DNA from: an uncultured Candidatus Melainabacteria bacterium | GTDB taxonomy: Bacteria; Cyanobacteriota; Vampirovibrionia; Gastranaerophilales; Gastranaerophilaceae | DNA: 6,320 bases | Direction of reading: 5' to 3' | Assembly: GCA_946622835.1 (NCBI GenBank) | Contig: CAMOQI010000060.1 | Location: 1-6,320 of the forward strand | In this document: one piece after another, positions 6,241-6,320 of the stretch | Layout: every line of letters begins with the position of its first letter | Numbering within the stretch: the stretch's first letter is position 1 | The notes under the pieces: generated by a model | Databases searched by the model: none | Seen by the model: only the letters and a program-made list of their open reading frames with translations | Told to the model about the DNA's origin: nothing | Translations under genes and position numbers: made by a program

Positions 6241-6320
6241 AATCCTCACACTCTCGTTTACTATTAAAATACTTATCAATTGTTTCTTGAACTATTACAT
6301 AAAATGCCGGAGTTAATACT
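6230..6320 (-). CDS. RND (AcrB/HAE1-type) efflux permease, last 29 codons (partial)
   Basis: A minus-strand frame open to the right edge ends in TAA at 6232-6230. Its visible residues begin VLTPAFYVIVQETIDKYF and end in a short charged tail (NSKRECEDYEI). The first part looks like the end of the last transmembrane helix of RND permeases, where a V-x-P-x-F/L-Y-V-V/L motif leads into a short cytoplasmic tail. The position just upstream of a TolC-family gene on the same strand is the usual one for such a pump. It would use the proton gradient to drive drugs, bile salts or lipids out through the TolC channel. The stop codon lies 11 bp inside the tolC-like gene, which suggests translational coupling. 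Only 29 residues are visible, so the family call rests on a short motif plus context. Confidence 0.72.
   Translation of the reverse strand, partial: VLTPAFYVIVQETIDKYFNSKRECEDYEI
6244..6247 (-). promoter_or_regulatory. Ribosome binding site of the tolC-like gene, inside the RND gene
   Basis: On the minus strand GAGG (6247-6244) stands only three bases before the ATG at 6240, closer than usual. It lies within the coding sequence of the upstream permease, whose ribosomes terminate 11 bp past this start. The tight spacing may be tolerated because arriving ribosomes can reinitiate. No promoter is visible between the two genes. Confidence 0.5.

Noticed and set aside
6238..6279. Earlier TTG start for the tolC-like protein, adding 13 residues
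   Set aside because: The extension precedes a complete signal peptide that begins at ATG 6240, would bury that signal, and lies wholly inside the RND permease reading frame.

Overview
The window is strongly AT-rich and densely coded, and it comes from a diderm (Gram-negative-type) bacterium. Three features support an outer membrane: a TolC-family outer-membrane factor, the tail of an RND pump just upstream of it, and a large AsmA-like protein with an N-terminal membrane anchor. The base composition, Lys/Asn/Ile-rich proteins and gene content would fit a gut lineage such as the Gastranaerophilales (Vampirovibrionia/Melainabacteria). That assignment is an inference from general character; nothing in the window fixes the taxonomy.

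Layout, left to right. (1) Bases 1-407, minus strand: the N-terminal 135 codons of an unrecognised secreted protein that runs off the left edge. (2) Bases 437-1405, minus strand: a complete AI-2E/PerM-type membrane protein, 29 bp upstream of (1) and probably co-transcribed with it. (3) Bases 1406-1495: a 90-bp divergent promoter region. (4) Bases 1496-4084, plus strand: an 862-residue AsmA-like protein. (5) Bases 4077-4691, minus strand: an SGNH/GDSL hydrolase whose stop codon lies inside the 3' end of (4), giving an 8-bp tail-to-tail overlap. (6) Bases 4692-4857: an intergenic stretch with a good sigma70-type promoter for (5) and AT-rich inverted repeats that may end the efflux transcript. 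(7) Bases 4858-6240, minus strand: a TolC-family outer-membrane efflux protein. (8) Bases 6230-6320, minus strand: the last 29 codons of a probable RND (AcrB/HAE1-type) permease, overlapping the start of (7) by 11 bp.

Most of the window serves the cell envelope. The RND permease and TolC protein form the core of a tripartite efflux operon; a periplasmic adaptor would be expected further upstream, outside the window. The AsmA-like protein is plausibly an inner-membrane-anchored bridge for moving lipids toward the outer membrane. The AI-2E-family protein is a multi-pass permease of uncertain substrate. The SGNH hydrolase has no signal peptide and probably acts in the cytoplasm.

No mobile element, CRISPR array, tRNA, rRNA or recognisable riboswitch was seen, and no convincing new system. 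The observations most worth a second look are the unrecognised secreted protein at the left edge, the terminator-free convergent overlap, and the missing Shine-Dalgarno sequence in front of the asmA-like gene.
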